Shown here: piece after piece, positions 1-8,179 of the stretch | How positions within the stretch are numbered: the stretch's first letter is position 1 | Layout of the letters: each line of letters starts with the position of its first letter | Assembly (NCBI GenBank): GCA_041738295.1 | Contig: JBGSQC010000370.1 | Coordinates: 1 to 15,682, forward strand | Reading direction: 5' to 3' | Origin: Zhengella sp041738295 | GTDB lineage: Bacteria > Pseudomonadota > Alphaproteobacteria > Rhizobiales > Rhizobiaceae | DNA: 15,682 nucleotides | The notes under the pieces: generated by a model | Databases searched by the model: none | Told to the model about the DNA's origin: nothing | The model's input: the letters and a program-made list of their open reading frames with translations, nothing else | Position numbers and translations under genes: made by a program

Positions 1-1018
1 CGCCGTGCTCCAGCAGGCAGGCGCCGAGGATGCGCGCGTCGATGATCGCCTGGCTCGCCCCGTTGGAGCCGGTCGGGTACATGGCGTGGGCCGCATCGCC
101 CATCAGCGCCACCGCGCCATCAACCCAGGTCGGAACCGGATCGCGGTCGATCATCGGGTTCTCATAGGCAATGTCGGCCTTGGCCAGCATGTCTGGAACA
201 TCCAGCCAGTCATAGCGGAAGGCCTCGAAATGGTGGGCGAATTCGGCGATGTCCACCGGGCGGAACCAGCCGCTCTGCTGCCAGCCTTCGGTGCTGTCGA
301 GCGTCAGTTCGGCAATCCAGTTGATGGTGGCAAGGCCGCTTTCCGGATCGGGATGCGAGATCGGATAGATCACCATGCGGTGGCGGTGCGTGCCAAGGCC
401 GATGAAGGAGGAACCGGTGCGGATGGGCCTCGCCTGCGTGGTTCCGCGCCACATGATCGCGCCGCCCCAGTGGATCGGAGGCTGGCCGGGATGCATCTGC
501 GCGCGCACAGCGGAATGGATGCCGTCGGCCCCGATCAGCAAGGTTCCGGTTTCACGCGCCTGCGTGCCATCGGCCTGTTCGATGATGGCGGTGACCGTAC
601 CGTCATCATTGTGCGCGTATCCGGTAACGCGCGAGCCCAGACGCAGCGCCGCCTTGCCGGCGCGCACCATGAAAGCCTCGGCCAGCATCATGTGGAATTT
701 TCCGCGATGCACGGCATATTGCGGCCAGTTGTAGCCTGCCTCCAGCCCGCGCGGCTCGGCATGGATGTCATTGCCATTGAGGCCGACGAGTGCCCATTCG
801 CGCGCCGGCAGACCGACCTGATCGAGATCATCCAGCGAAAAACCCATGTCCAGCAATTCGCGCACCGCGTTTGGCTGGATGTTGATGCCGACGCCGAGCG
901 GCTTCAATTCGCGCACCTGGTCGAACACCGTGCAGGCGACGCCGATCTGGTTCAGGGTCAGCGCGACGGCGAGGCCGCCAATGCCTCCGCCTGCAATCAG
1001 CACATGGGGCTTGGTCAT
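1..1018 (-). CDS. PhzS-like FAD-dependent monooxygenase (C-terminus cut by window edge)
   Basis: Translating the minus strand from the ATG at 1018 gives 339 residues with no stop before the window edge, so the C-terminus is missing. Class A flavoprotein monooxygenase marks are all present: an N-terminal Rossmann motif GGGIGG (residues 10-15), the DG motif GADGIHSAVR (163-172) that binds FAD and NADPH, and the GD motif GDAAHAMYP (307-315) contacting the FAD ribityl chain. The blocks LGVGINIQPNAVREL and GSNGASQAI recall the PhzS-like flavin-dependent oxidoreductase group rather than classical salicylate hydroxylase or NicC. The family hydroxylates aromatic or heteroaromatic rings using NAD(P)H and O2; it is cytosolic. 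No strong Shine-Dalgarno is visible before the ATG. It is divergent from the GST gene. Substrate unknown. Family confidence is high, substrate confidence is nil. Confidence 0.9.
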   Translation of the reverse strand, partial: MTKPHVLIAGGGIGGLAVALTLNQIGVACTVFDQVRELKPLGVGINIQPNAVRELLDMGFSLDDLDQVGLPAREWALVGLNGNDIHAEPRGLEAGYNWPQYAVHRGKFHMMLAEAFMVRAGKAALRLGSRVTGYAHNDDGTVTAIIEQADGTQARETGTLLIGADGIHSAVRAQMHPGQPPIHWGGAIMWRGTTQARPIRTGSSFIGLGTHRHRMVIYPISHPDPESGLATINWIAELTLDSTEGWQQSGWFRPVDIAEFAHHFEAFRYDWLDVPDMLAKADIAYENPMIDRDPVPTWVDGAVALMGDAAHAMYPTGSNGASQAIIDARILGACLLEHG

Positions 1019-1239
1019 GGAAGGGATCCGTTGGTGAGCATGCGTTTGATCCCTCTTATTGAGACAGGCTTGGCTGCGCAACGGGAATGAGATGCGCATG
1101 CAGCGGGTTCAAACCTGGCTTCCGGTTTGCAACGGCCCATCTTTCGGTCAAAACTGCATGAAGGGAACCGATCACACCCGGTGCGGGTTCGTCTTGACGG
1201 GACCAGGGCAATCAGGGCTGAAACCGGAGGCTTTGCACA
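1019..1239. promoter_or_regulatory. Divergent intergenic region, monooxygenase/GST
   Basis: These 221 bases separate two divergently read genes and should hold both promoters. I see an inverted repeat CAAACC (1110-1115) / GGTTTG (1124-1129) around an 8-base loop, a palindromic ATGCGCAT just before it, and a TTGACG box at 1194-1199 that could be a -35 for the GST gene but has no convincing -10 at 17 bases. No coding sequence is evident. Regulatory role is inferred from position. Confidence 0.35.
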
Positions 1240-1893
1240 ATGGGCATCACGATCACAGCCTTTGAGAGTTCGCCGGATCGCGGACGCGGCCTGGCTCGCG
1301 ACATGCGGGTGCGCTGGGCGCTCGAAGAAGTGGGCCAGCTCTATGATGTCCGGTTGATGTCCTTCACCGAAATGAAGGAACCGGAGCATCTGGCCCTGCA
1401 TCCCTTCGGCCAGATCCCGACCTTTGAGGATGGCGACCTCATCCTGTTCGAAACCGGATCAATCGTTCTGCACATCGCAGAAACTTATCCCGGCCTGCTG
1501 CCAAAGGATGCCAATGGCCGGGCGCGCGCGATCACCTGGATGTTCGCAGCCTTGAACACGGTGGAGCCGCCCATTCTTGACCGCGAAGCGGCCATTCTGC
1601 TCGAACGGACCATGGCTTGGCATGAAATACGATTGCCGATGCTGGATAGCCGGGTCCACAAGCGTCTGGAGCAGCTGTCTGCCCGGCTCGGCGATGCCGA
1701 TTGGCTTGACGGGGATTTCAGCGCGGGCGATTTGATGATGGTGTCGGTGCTTCAACGCCTGAAATCTTCGGGCCTCCTTGACGACCACCCCAAGCTGAAA
1801 GCCTATGGTGCGCGTGGTGAAGCCCGGCCTGCCTATCAGCGTGCCTTCGTCGCCCAATTGGCTGTATACGAGGCCAGCCTTCGCCAAGACTGA
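1240..1893 (+). CDS. Glutathione S-transferase family protein
   Basis: A 217-residue cytosolic protein of normal GST length. The N-terminal thioredoxin-like domain (about 1-85) carries HPFGQIPTFED (54-64) with the cis-proline P60, and ETGSIVLHIAE (71-81), the acidic/hydroxyl motif that binds the gamma-glutamyl part of glutathione. The helical C-terminal domain has the capping box FSAGDL (S161, D164) needed for folding. The catalytic residue is uncertain; the SSPDRGRG segment (10-17) sits where the activating Ser or Cys would be. The start is supported by GGAGG at 1226-1230, nine bases upstream. In a catabolic neighbourhood it could conjugate, isomerise or dehalogenate an intermediate, but this is inference. 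The next gene starts directly after its stop codon, suggesting co-transcription. Confidence 0.9.
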   Translation: MGITITAFESSPDRGRGLARDMRVRWALEEVGQLYDVRLMSFTEMKEPEHLALHPFGQIPTFEDGDLILFETGSIVLHIAETYPGLLPKDANGRARAITWMFAALNTVEPPILDREAAILLERTMAWHEIRLPMLDSRVHKRLEQLSARLGDADWLDGDFSAGDLMMVSVLQRLKSSGLLDDHPKLKAYGARGEARPAYQRAFVAQLAVYEASLRQD

Positions 1894-2739
1894 ATGCTCC
1901 AAGGAAAAAAAGCGACATCCGTGCATCAGACATTTCTTCACTTCCTGACGCTGGTCCTGGTGACGGTTTCGCTTGCGCTCGGAACGGCACGTCATGCGAT
2001 GTCAGGCGAAACGCTGCCGATTGCCAAGGCCATCATCCAGCTGGCGCCCTACCCGTCGAAAGACACGCTTGAGAAGATCGATGAGACCGGGCGCAGGATG
2101 CTGGCACTGTGCAGCTATTTGCGCGCAGGTTCGTCGCTCGCAGACCGCTGGAGCTGGACCAAGGAGCAGATCACCGCCTTCGAGGGAACACCCGAACAGA
2201 AGGCGTTGCTGGCTGCCGTGGAAGCGGTCGGTGCGCATTTTGCTGCCGCCAATCCGGGCTTCGGCCTCTACGTCAACATCAAGGTGCGAAGCCTGGACGA
2301 CCAGATCGCCGCGTGGAACGACAATGACTCCGTTGGCGATGCGGCGCGTGAACTCGACACTGCGCTTGTGAACCGCTTCGGCAAGGAAGGCGTTGCCCCG
2401 TTTTCCATCGACAGCGCGGAGTTCGCCGAATGGCTGCGGCGGTATCAGTTGCGCCAGCGCGCCAATCTTGCAGCGCCCGGTCTTTCGGCCCATGGCCGCG
2501 CGCAGGCGATTGATTTCCAGATCGCCAAGGATGGAAGGGTGATTGCCTCAGCTGATTCCCGCCAGATCGAGACGATCTGGAAGAAGGATGGCTGGACAGA
2601 AAAGCTGAAGGCCAGCATGGAGGCCGCCGGTCCGGCCTTTCACGGGCCGCTGACCAACCCGGATGAGCCGTGGCACTATGACTACCGGAGCGATGCCAAG
2701 GGCCCGCCCAAGGTGATCGACACGCCTGCGGTTGACTGA
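1894..2739 (+). CDS. Exported peptidase M15-like protein (D-Ala-D-Ala carboxypeptidase type)
   Basis: This 281-residue protein begins with a signal-peptide-like stretch: basic residues, then a hydrophobic run at about 16-30. The C-terminal part carries the zinc-ligand pattern of M15 (VanY/DacB-like) peptidases: SAHGRAQAIDF (H200, D207) and DEPWHYDY (E258 probable general base, H261 third ligand). It would act on peptidoglycan stem peptides or similar peptides in the periplasm. The N-terminal half (40-190) is not recognised. The ATG at 1894 follows the GST stop at once but lacks a clear Shine-Dalgarno. A GTG at 1921 is an alternative start preceded by AAGGA at 1901-1905, which is rather far (15 bases). 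It is convergent with hyuB, with only 4 bases between the stops. Functional call moderately sure; a catalytically divergent member is possible. Confidence 0.7.
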   Translation: MLQGKKATSVHQTFLHFLTLVLVTVSLALGTARHAMSGETLPIAKAIIQLAPYPSKDTLEKIDETGRRMLALCSYLRAGSSLADRWSWTKEQITAFEGTPEQKALLAAVEAVGAHFAAANPGFGLYVNIKVRSLDDQIAAWNDNDSVGDAARELDTALVNRFGKEGVAPFSIDSAEFAEWLRRYQLRQRANLAAPGLSAHGRAQAIDFQIAKDGRVIASADSRQIETIWKKDGWTEKLKASMEAAGPAFHGPLTNPDEPWHYDYRSDAKGPPKVIDTPAVD

Positions 2740-2743
2740 CGGC

Positions 2744-4429
2744 TCAGCCGGTCCAGCCGAATTTATCCCGCGCTTGATCTGCCGTGTACCGGCCGAGGCG
2801 CACGTCTTCGGCGACCAGTGCCGGATCACGCTCCAGCGGATTTCCATAGCCACCGCCGCCTGGCGTTTTCACCCGCACCCGGTCGCCGGGCTTCAGCGGT
2901 ATGTCCTGCTCCTTTGACAGATGCTCCGGCACATAGGCCTCGCCATCGCGCCAGACCGTCACCTCGTTGACCGCGCCATCCTCACCACCCAGCGCGCCCT
3001 GCGGGCCAAATCGTCCATGATCCATGACGAAGGAGGCGCGCGCCGCGCCGCGCCTCAACTCCAGTTCGTAGTCAAGGCCGAAGCCGCCACGATGCCTGCC
3101 GGCGCCGCCCGAGCCTTCGCGCAGCGCATAGCGCCGGTAAAGCACCGGGAAGGCCTGTTCCATGATTTCCACCGGCGGCGCCTTGGAAATGCCGATGGTG
3201 GAGCAGCCGTTGGCCAGCCCGTCATGATCGGCATTGCCGCCATAGCCCCCGCCCGAAAGCTGGTACATGACGAAATCACGGCCCTTCAGCGGATCATGGC
3301 CGCCGAGCGCGAAATTGCCCGATGTTCCGGCCGGCGCAGCCGTGACGCGGTCCGGCAAGGCTTCGACGAGCGCTGCAAACACCGCTTCGGCAATGCGCTG
3401 CGAGACTTCCGCCGCGCAGCCCGAAACGGGACGCGGATAATGCGCGTCAAGGAAGGTGCCTTCATATCCGGTAACGACCAGTGGCTCGAAAGCTCCGGCG
3501 GAAATCGGCACTTCCGGGAAAATGTGGCGCATGGCGAGATAGACCGAGGAGAGCGTGGTCGCCAGCACCGAGTTCATCGGCCCCATGCAGGGCGCTGATG
3601 AGCCGGCAAAATCAAAGGTGAGCCGGTTACCGGCCTTGGTGACGGCCAGGCGGATGGCGAGCGGTTCGTTGACCACGCCGTCGCTGTCGACCCAGGCAAC
3701 CGAGGAATAGCTGCCGTCGGCAATCAGACCGATGCAGGCCTCCATCTGGCGCGCGGCGCGGTGGCGCAGTTCGGCAATTGCCTCTGTCACGGTGGCATCG
3801 CCGTAGCGGTCGAGCAGTTCGTTCAGCCTGTCAGCCCCCACCATCAGGGCGGCGGCCTGCGCCTTGATGTCGCCAATGCGCTGGTCGGCCACGCGGATGT
3901 TGGAACAAATGATGGCGTGGATTTCCGGGTCCATGACGCCCTGCTTGAACAGGCGCACCGGCGGCAGGCGCAACCCCTCCTGCTCGACGGAGGTGGCCGA
4001 CGCCGAGAACCCGCCCGGCACCGAGCCGCCGGTGTCCGGCCAGTGGCCGGTGTTCGACAGCCAGCAAAAGATCGCGCCATTGCGATAAAACGGCATGGCA
4101 AAGCGCACATCCATCAGATGCGTGCCGCCGAGATAGGGATCGTTGACGATGTAGATGTCGCCCGGCTGCGGTGCTGCAGCCTTGCCGTCGCGGATCATTT
4201 CGGTGAGCACGCGCGTTGAATATTGCATGGTGCCGACAAAGACCGGCAATCCGCCTGCCCCTTGCGCGATCAGCGACCCGTCTTCGGCGCCATAAATGCC
4301 GTCGGAGCGGTCATTGGCTTCCGCGATGACGGGGGAAAAGGCGGCGCGCGAAAAGGTCAGGTCCATCTCGTCGCAAACCTGCTGCAAGCCTGCCTGGATG
4401 ACCGACAGCGTGATCGGGTCGATGCTCAT
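2744..4429 (-). CDS. hyuB: Hydantoinase B / oxoprolinase family, HyuB subunit
   Basis: A 561-residue protein of the hydantoinase B/oxoprolinase family, normal in length. Family blocks seen are NDPYLGGTHLMD (96-107), SNTGHWPDTGG (125-135), QEGLRLPPVRL (150-160) and a glycine-rich end GGGGYGNPLERDP near 520-530. HyuB works with HyuA as a cytosolic complex that uses ATP to hydrolyse cyclic amide bonds (N-methylhydantoins, 5-oxoproline); related complexes carboxylate acetone or acetophenone. Its ATG overlaps the hyuA stop as ATGA (4 bases), so translation is coupled, and a GGGGAG at 4440-4445 within the end of hyuA serves as ribosome-binding site. Subunits for ketone carboxylation (a small third subunit) are absent here, which favours ring hydrolysis. 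The actual substrate is unknown. Confidence 0.93.
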   Translation of the reverse strand: MSIDPITLSVIQAGLQQVCDEMDLTFSRAAFSPVIAEANDRSDGIYGAEDGSLIAQGAGGLPVFVGTMQYSTRVLTEMIRDGKAAAPQPGDIYIVNDPYLGGTHLMDVRFAMPFYRNGAIFCWLSNTGHWPDTGGSVPGGFSASATSVEQEGLRLPPVRLFKQGVMDPEIHAIICSNIRVADQRIGDIKAQAAALMVGADRLNELLDRYGDATVTEAIAELRHRAARQMEACIGLIADGSYSSVAWVDSDGVVNEPLAIRLAVTKAGNRLTFDFAGSSAPCMGPMNSVLATTLSSVYLAMRHIFPEVPISAGAFEPLVVTGYEGTFLDAHYPRPVSGCAAEVSQRIAEAVFAALVEALPDRVTAAPAGTSGNFALGGHDPLKGRDFVMYQLSGGGYGGNADHDGLANGCSTIGISKAPPVEIMEQAFPVLYRRYALREGSGGAGRHRGGFGLDYELELRRGAARASFVMDHGRFGPQGALGGEDGAVNEVTVWRDGEAYVPEHLSKEQDIPLKPGDRVRVKTPGGGGYGNPLERDPALVAEDVRLGRYTADQARDKFGWTG

Positions 4430-6489
4430 GGCCGGTCGCTCCCCACGGTGATGATGATGTTGCCCTGCGCGTCGCCATCGCCCACATCGCCTGGGTGGAT
4501 CAGGATGGTCGTGTCCATCTGCACGATGATCGCCGGACCATTGATCCGCGCGTCCAAAGGCAGGTGGTCGCGCCAGTAGACCGGCGTGTCGTGCCAGGCG
4601 CCATCGAAGAACACCGGACGCCGGCCAGTCAGTGCGTCCGCCACGCTGGCGCGCCTGCCCTTCGGATCAATCAGGCCGGTCAAGTCAGCTTCCGGGCGTT
4701 TGCCGGTGACCGAGACGTTGAGATTGACCAGATTGGCGCGCATTTCCGGCAGGCGCACCTTGAAGCGGCGGAAATAGGCCTCCTCGAAATCGGCCTGGAT
4801 ATCGGATGCGAGCGGTGTGGGTGAGCGCAAGGGGATGCGCAGCAGATGCGTCTGCCCGGCAAACTGGAGATCGGCAGTGAGCGTCGTTTCAATCGAGGCG
4901 ATTGCGATGGTTTCGCGCCCGATCAGCGCCTCGCCTTCCGCGATGCGCGCGGCAATCAGACCGTGGAACGCGGCTTCATCCAGCGTGGCGACCGGCGTGT
5001 TCAGTGTGTTGACGAAATCATGGCGGATATCAGCCACCACGCAGCCAAGCGCATTGGTGATGCCGGGCCGCGCCGGAACCAGCACTTTCGGAATGCCGAG
5101 TTCGCGGGCCAGAGCCGAAGCGTGGAGCGGCCCTGCCCCGCCAAAGGCAAAGAGCGCAAAGTCGCGCGGGTCCGCACCGAGTGACACCGACACCATGCGA
5201 ATGGCGCCCGCCATCTTTGTGTTGGCCATGCGGATGACGGCTTCGGCGGCACCCGTTGCGTCCAGCCCAAGCGGGTGCCCAAGCTTTTCGGCAAAGATGG
5301 CCGCCACAGCCTCCACCGTCACGCCGCCTTCGACCGATTTCAGCCGCGACGGGTCCAGCCTTCCAAGCAGCAAATTGGCATCCGAGATCGTCGGTTCGGT
5401 TCCGCCGCGCCCGTAGCAGACCGGCCCGGGCATCGCACCGGCGCTTTCCGGCCCCACTTCCAGCAGGCCCGCCGCATTGACCCGTGCAATCGAGCCGCCG
5501 CCTGCGCCGACGGTGCGCACATCGACCATCGGCACATGGATCGGCATGGCATACTCGATCTCGATTTCGGATGAGACCGGCGGCTCGCCATTGCGGATCA
5601 GCGCGACATCGGTCGAGGTGCCGCCCATATCGTAAGTGACGAGATTGGGCATTCCGGCCTTGAGCCCGGTCCAGGCTGCGGCCTTCACGCCGGATGCCGG
5701 GCCGGACATCACGGTCTTCGCGGCCTCACGCGCCACCATGGCGGATGACACCATGCCGCCATTGCCGTTCATCACCAGCACGTCGCCGCGATAGCCCTCG
5801 CGCTTCAGCTCATCCATCAGGCGGCGCACATAGCGCTCCAGCAGCGGCTGGACCGAGGCATTGACCGCCGCCGTGACGCCGCGCTCGAACTCGCGGCTTT
5901 CAGACAGAAGCTGGTGGCCGAGCGTGATGTGATTGTTCGGCCAGACCGAGGCGGCTATGGCACCGGCGCGCAATTCATGATCCGGATTGGCATAGGAGTG
6001 CAGGAAATGGATGACCAGCGATTCGCAGCCGGCATCGGCCAGCTTCTGGGCTGCCTCCCGCACCGCGTCCTCGTCGAGCGCCACCACCACCTCGCCTGCC
6101 GCATCCATGCGCTCGGGCACTTCGAGGCGCAGGTCACGCGGGATGATCGGCCGGAATTCGCCCTTCATGCCATAGGCCTGCGGGCGGGTGCGCCGCCCGA
6201 GTTCCAGCACATCGCGAAACCCCTGCGTGGTGATCATGCCGGTGCGCGACAGCTTGCGTTCCAGCACGGCATTGGTGGTCGTCGTGGTGCCGTGGATGAT
6301 CAGGCCGAGGGTTTCGAGCGGGGTTCCGGCCTCCTTCAGCGCAGCCAGGACGCCAAAAGCCTGGTTGTCGAGCGTGCTGGCGACCTTTGCCAGCGACACC
6401 GCGCCGGTTGCGCCATCGACCAGAACGAGGTCGGTGAAAGTGCCGCCGACATCAATGCCTGCAATCGAGACGCCCTGCCTGTCACCCAT
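4426..6489 (-). CDS. hyuA: Hydantoinase A / oxoprolinase family, HyuA ATP-binding subunit
   Basis: A 687-residue ATP-dependent subunit of the ASKHA (acetate/sugar kinase, Hsp70, actin) fold. The first phosphate loop is GIDVGGTFTD (11-20), followed by HGTTTTTNAVLERK (66-79), GPASG (263-267), the second phosphate loop YDMGGTSTDVALI (286-298), VGAGGGSIA (327-335) and CYGRGGTEPTISDANLLLGRL (358-378), all typical of HyuA. It would phosphorylate the ring carbonyl so that the paired HyuB can hydrolyse the cyclic amide. I chose the ATG at 6489 over the adjacent TTG at 6492 because the GGAAGGGG upstream lies 7 bases from the ATG and only 4 from the TTG. hyuA is promoter-proximal and divergent from the membrane-protein gene. 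Substrates to consider are hydantoins, 5-oxoproline or a lactam formed by the neighbouring hydroxylases. Confidence 0.94.
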   Translation of the reverse strand: MGDRQGVSIAGIDVGGTFTDLVLVDGATGAVSLAKVASTLDNQAFGVLAALKEAGTPLETLGLIIHGTTTTTNAVLERKLSRTGMITTQGFRDVLELGRRTRPQAYGMKGEFRPIIPRDLRLEVPERMDAAGEVVVALDEDAVREAAQKLADAGCESLVIHFLHSYANPDHELRAGAIAASVWPNNHITLGHQLLSESREFERGVTAAVNASVQPLLERYVRRLMDELKREGYRGDVLVMNGNGGMVSSAMVAREAAKTVMSGPASGVKAAAWTGLKAGMPNLVTYDMGGTSTDVALIRNGEPPVSSEIEIEYAMPIHVPMVDVRTVGAGGGSIARVNAAGLLEVGPESAGAMPGPVCYGRGGTEPTISDANLLLGRLDPSRLKSVEGGVTVEAVAAIFAEKLGHPLGLDATGAAEAVIRMANTKMAGAIRMVSVSLGADPRDFALFAFGGAGPLHASALARELGIPKVLVPARPGITNALGCVVADIRHDFVNTLNTPVATLDEAAFHGLIAARIAEGEALIGRETIAIASIETTLTADLQFAGQTHLLRIPLRSPTPLASDIQADFEEAYFRRFKVRLPEMRANLVNLNVSVTGKRPEADLTGLIDPKGRRASVADALTGRRPVFFDGAWHDTPVYWRDHLPLDARINGPAIIVQMDTTILIHPGDVGDGDAQGNIIITVGSDRP

Positions 6490-6551
6490 CAAAGGACCCC
6501 TTCCCCGCCTTGGCCATCCGGCGTGGCGAATTTGTTGGCATGCAAATGAAC

Positions 6552-6579
6552 GCGCGTTGCCCCCGCCTTGTCAACGCGC
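6552..6579. repeat. Inverted repeat in the hyuA/membrane-protein divergent region
   Basis: A perfect 8-base inverted repeat, GCGCGTTG (6552-6559) and CAACGCGC (6572-6579), with a 12-base spacer, lies in the 161-base gap (6490-6650) between divergent genes. Its left arm is also part of the palindrome AACGCGCGTT (6549-6558). Position fits an operator acting on both promoters or a 5' leader hairpin. No regulator gene is adjacent, and in GC-rich DNA such a repeat may be chance. No clear sigma-70 boxes were found in the gap. Confidence 0.35.
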
Positions 6580-6650
6580 TTCCATGCTGCGCTGCCGTGG
6601 CGCAGGCTTTGGCGTTTGCGTGAGCCTTGGAAAAAGGCATTACTTGGCAG

Positions 6651-8051
6651 ATGCGCCGCCTTCTGATCCTCCTGACAGGCCTGTTCACCGCCCTTGCTGC
6701 GGCCACGACCGCGCATGCCCATGTGTCGGAAGGCGGGCTCGTGATGCTGCTGCCGACAGCGCATTACGCCGCTGCCGGATTGGCGGTCGTGGCGCTCACC
6801 GTGCTGGCGCTGATCGCCCTGCCGCATGGCGCCAGCATCTGCCTCTTTTCGACGGTCAGCTTTTTGGTGCCGCAGTTCCGCCGTGTGAAAGCGCTGGCGA
6901 CGTTGATGGCCTTCGGAATTTTCGTCGCACTGATCGTCGCCGGCTTCGAGGGCACACGCAATCCGCTGGAAAACCCGCTGCCGCTGTTCATCTGGACGCT
7001 GTGGTGGACCATGCTGGTGCCAATCCAGTCGCTCGCCTTCACCATCTGGGGCTGGATCAATCCGTTTGCCGGTCTGGCCCGCCTGCTGGCAATGGCCGGG
7101 CTGCGAGGCCTGCGGCTGAAATCGCTGATGGCGCTCGGTTATACCCCGGCGCTGGCGGGCTGGGCGGGTTTCGTCATGCTCTATCTGGCTGACATCGCGC
7201 CGGATGATCCCGACCGGCTGGCGATGATCACGCTGACCTATCTGATATGGACCATCGCCGGAATGGTGCTGACTTCACCGGCGTGGTGGCTTGGCCATGG
7301 CGAGTTCGTCACCGTGATGATGCGGCTGCTTGGCCGCCTCGCGCCGGTGCAACGTCGCGGTGAGCGCATTTTCATCGGCCTGCCCGGCCATGCGATTGTC
7401 CATGGCTCCCGCCCTGCCCTGCCGGTCGCCCTTCTCGCCATTGCCATGCTGGCGTCGGGATCGTTCGACGGCATCAACGAAACCTTCCTCTGGCTGGGTG
7501 CCATCAGCATCAATCCGCTGGAATTTCCCGGACGCTCCGCCGTGGTCTGGCCGACGCTGATCGGCCTCTGGGCAACGGTCGGGCTGTTCGTCTCTGTCTT
7601 TCTGGCGGCTGTCGCGGGAGGACTGCGGCTTGCGGGATCGCCGCATCAGATGGGCGAAGCCTTTGTCCGGCAGGCGCTGGCGCTGATCCCCATCATCGCC
7701 GGCTATCACATCGCCCACTACCTGACCGTCTTCCTCGTCAACGGCCAGTATCTGCTGGAAATGCTGACACACTGGATGGAGGAGCGGCGCGGGTTGGCAG
7801 CGCTCCACACCCATGCCGAAGTCACCACCGGCTTTTTGAATTCCACAGTCACCGTGCAGATCATCTACCTGACGCAGGCCGGAGCCGTGGTGCTCGGCCA
7901 TGCGGTGGCGATCCTTTGTGCCCATGCCATTGCCGAACGGATGGTGGCGGGCCGGCGCCGCGCATTCCTCGCCCATTTGCCGCTGGTGGCGCTCATGCTG
8001 GCCTATACGCTGGTAGGCCTCTGGCTGCTGGCCACGCCCAAGGGGGCCTGA
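6651..8051 (+). CDS. Polytopic membrane protein, 'fenitrothion hydrolase'-labelled family, function unknown
   Basis: A 466-residue protein starting at the ATG at 6651; a TTG at 6627 would add 8 residues, and the ATG is preferred because it places two arginines directly before the hydrophobic core of a signal peptide. Predicted cleavage after AHA (21-23) leaves histidine 24 as the mature first residue. About ten hydrophobic membrane segments follow. Landmarks include WTLWWTMLVPIQ (115-126), WINPFAGLARLL (135-146), LLGRLAPVQRRGERI (226-240), SGSFDGINETFLWL (269-282), YHIAHYLTVFLVNGQ (352-366) and LGHAVAILCAH (415-425). From memory this layout matches a family annotated as fenitrothion hydrolase or hypothetical protein, mostly in actinobacteria; that enzymatic label is poorly founded. 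Clustered histidines (353, 356, 374, 386, 388, 417, 425) suggest metal or haem binding. No strong ribosome-binding site. It lies just upstream of the transporter operon. Confidence 0.75.
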   Translation: MRRLLILLTGLFTALAAATTAHAHVSEGGLVMLLPTAHYAAAGLAVVALTVLALIALPHGASICLFSTVSFLVPQFRRVKALATLMAFGIFVALIVAGFEGTRNPLENPLPLFIWTLWWTMLVPIQSLAFTIWGWINPFAGLARLLAMAGLRGLRLKSLMALGYTPALAGWAGFVMLYLADIAPDDPDRLAMITLTYLIWTIAGMVLTSPAWWLGHGEFVTVMMRLLGRLAPVQRRGERIFIGLPGHAIVHGSRPALPVALLAIAMLASGSFDGINETFLWLGAISINPLEFPGRSAVVWPTLIGLWATVGLFVSVFLAAVAGGLRLAGSPHQMGEAFVRQALALIPIIAGYHIAHYLTVFLVNGQYLLEMLTHWMEERRGLAALHTHAEVTTGFLNSTVTVQIIYLTQAGAVVLGHAVAILCAHAIAERMVAGRRRAFLAHLPLVALMLAYTLVGLWLLATPKGA

Positions 8052-8179
8052 AATCCGGCCCAGCGCAGAATCGTTTGCATGCCATCAATCCGCTGGACAA
8101 GGCCGCAATGTTAAGCAAGCATGAATGCCTCGTCCGATGCCAGACAGGCTGGCCGGTTCAAGCTGGAAGGGTAAGTGCC
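8052..8179 (+). promoter_or_regulatory. Leader region of the ABC transporter operon
   Basis: A 128-base gap before the binding-protein gene. It holds a small inverted repeat GGGCC (8044-8048) / GGCCC (8057-8061) straddling the stop codon of the membrane-protein gene, without a T-tract, so it is at best a weak hairpin. The ribosome-binding site GGAAGG is at 8165-8170. No confident promoter boxes; a promoter here, or readthrough from the membrane-protein gene, are both possible. Confidence 0.3.

Noticed and set aside
1..1018. 6-hydroxynicotinate 3-monooxygenase (NicC), which would complete a nicotinate route
   Set aside because: The blocks around residues 40-60 and 305-325 fit the PhzS-like group better than NicC, so the nicotinate-specific name is not justified.
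5..1090. Long plus-strand open frame opposite the flavin monooxygenase
   Set aside because: Its translation has no recognisable motif, while the minus strand shows GGGIGG, DG and GD flavoprotein motifs in the right order. It is an antisense shadow in GC-rich DNA.
6651..8051. Accepting the fenitrothion hydrolase label as a function
   Set aside because: No hydrolase motif is visible and the label spreads by annotation transfer; only family resemblance recalled from memory supports it.
7916..8179. N-terminal extension of the binding protein to an upstream start at 7916
   Set aside because: It would overlap the end of the membrane-protein gene and bury the Tat-like signal; the ATG at 8180 has a good ribosome-binding site.
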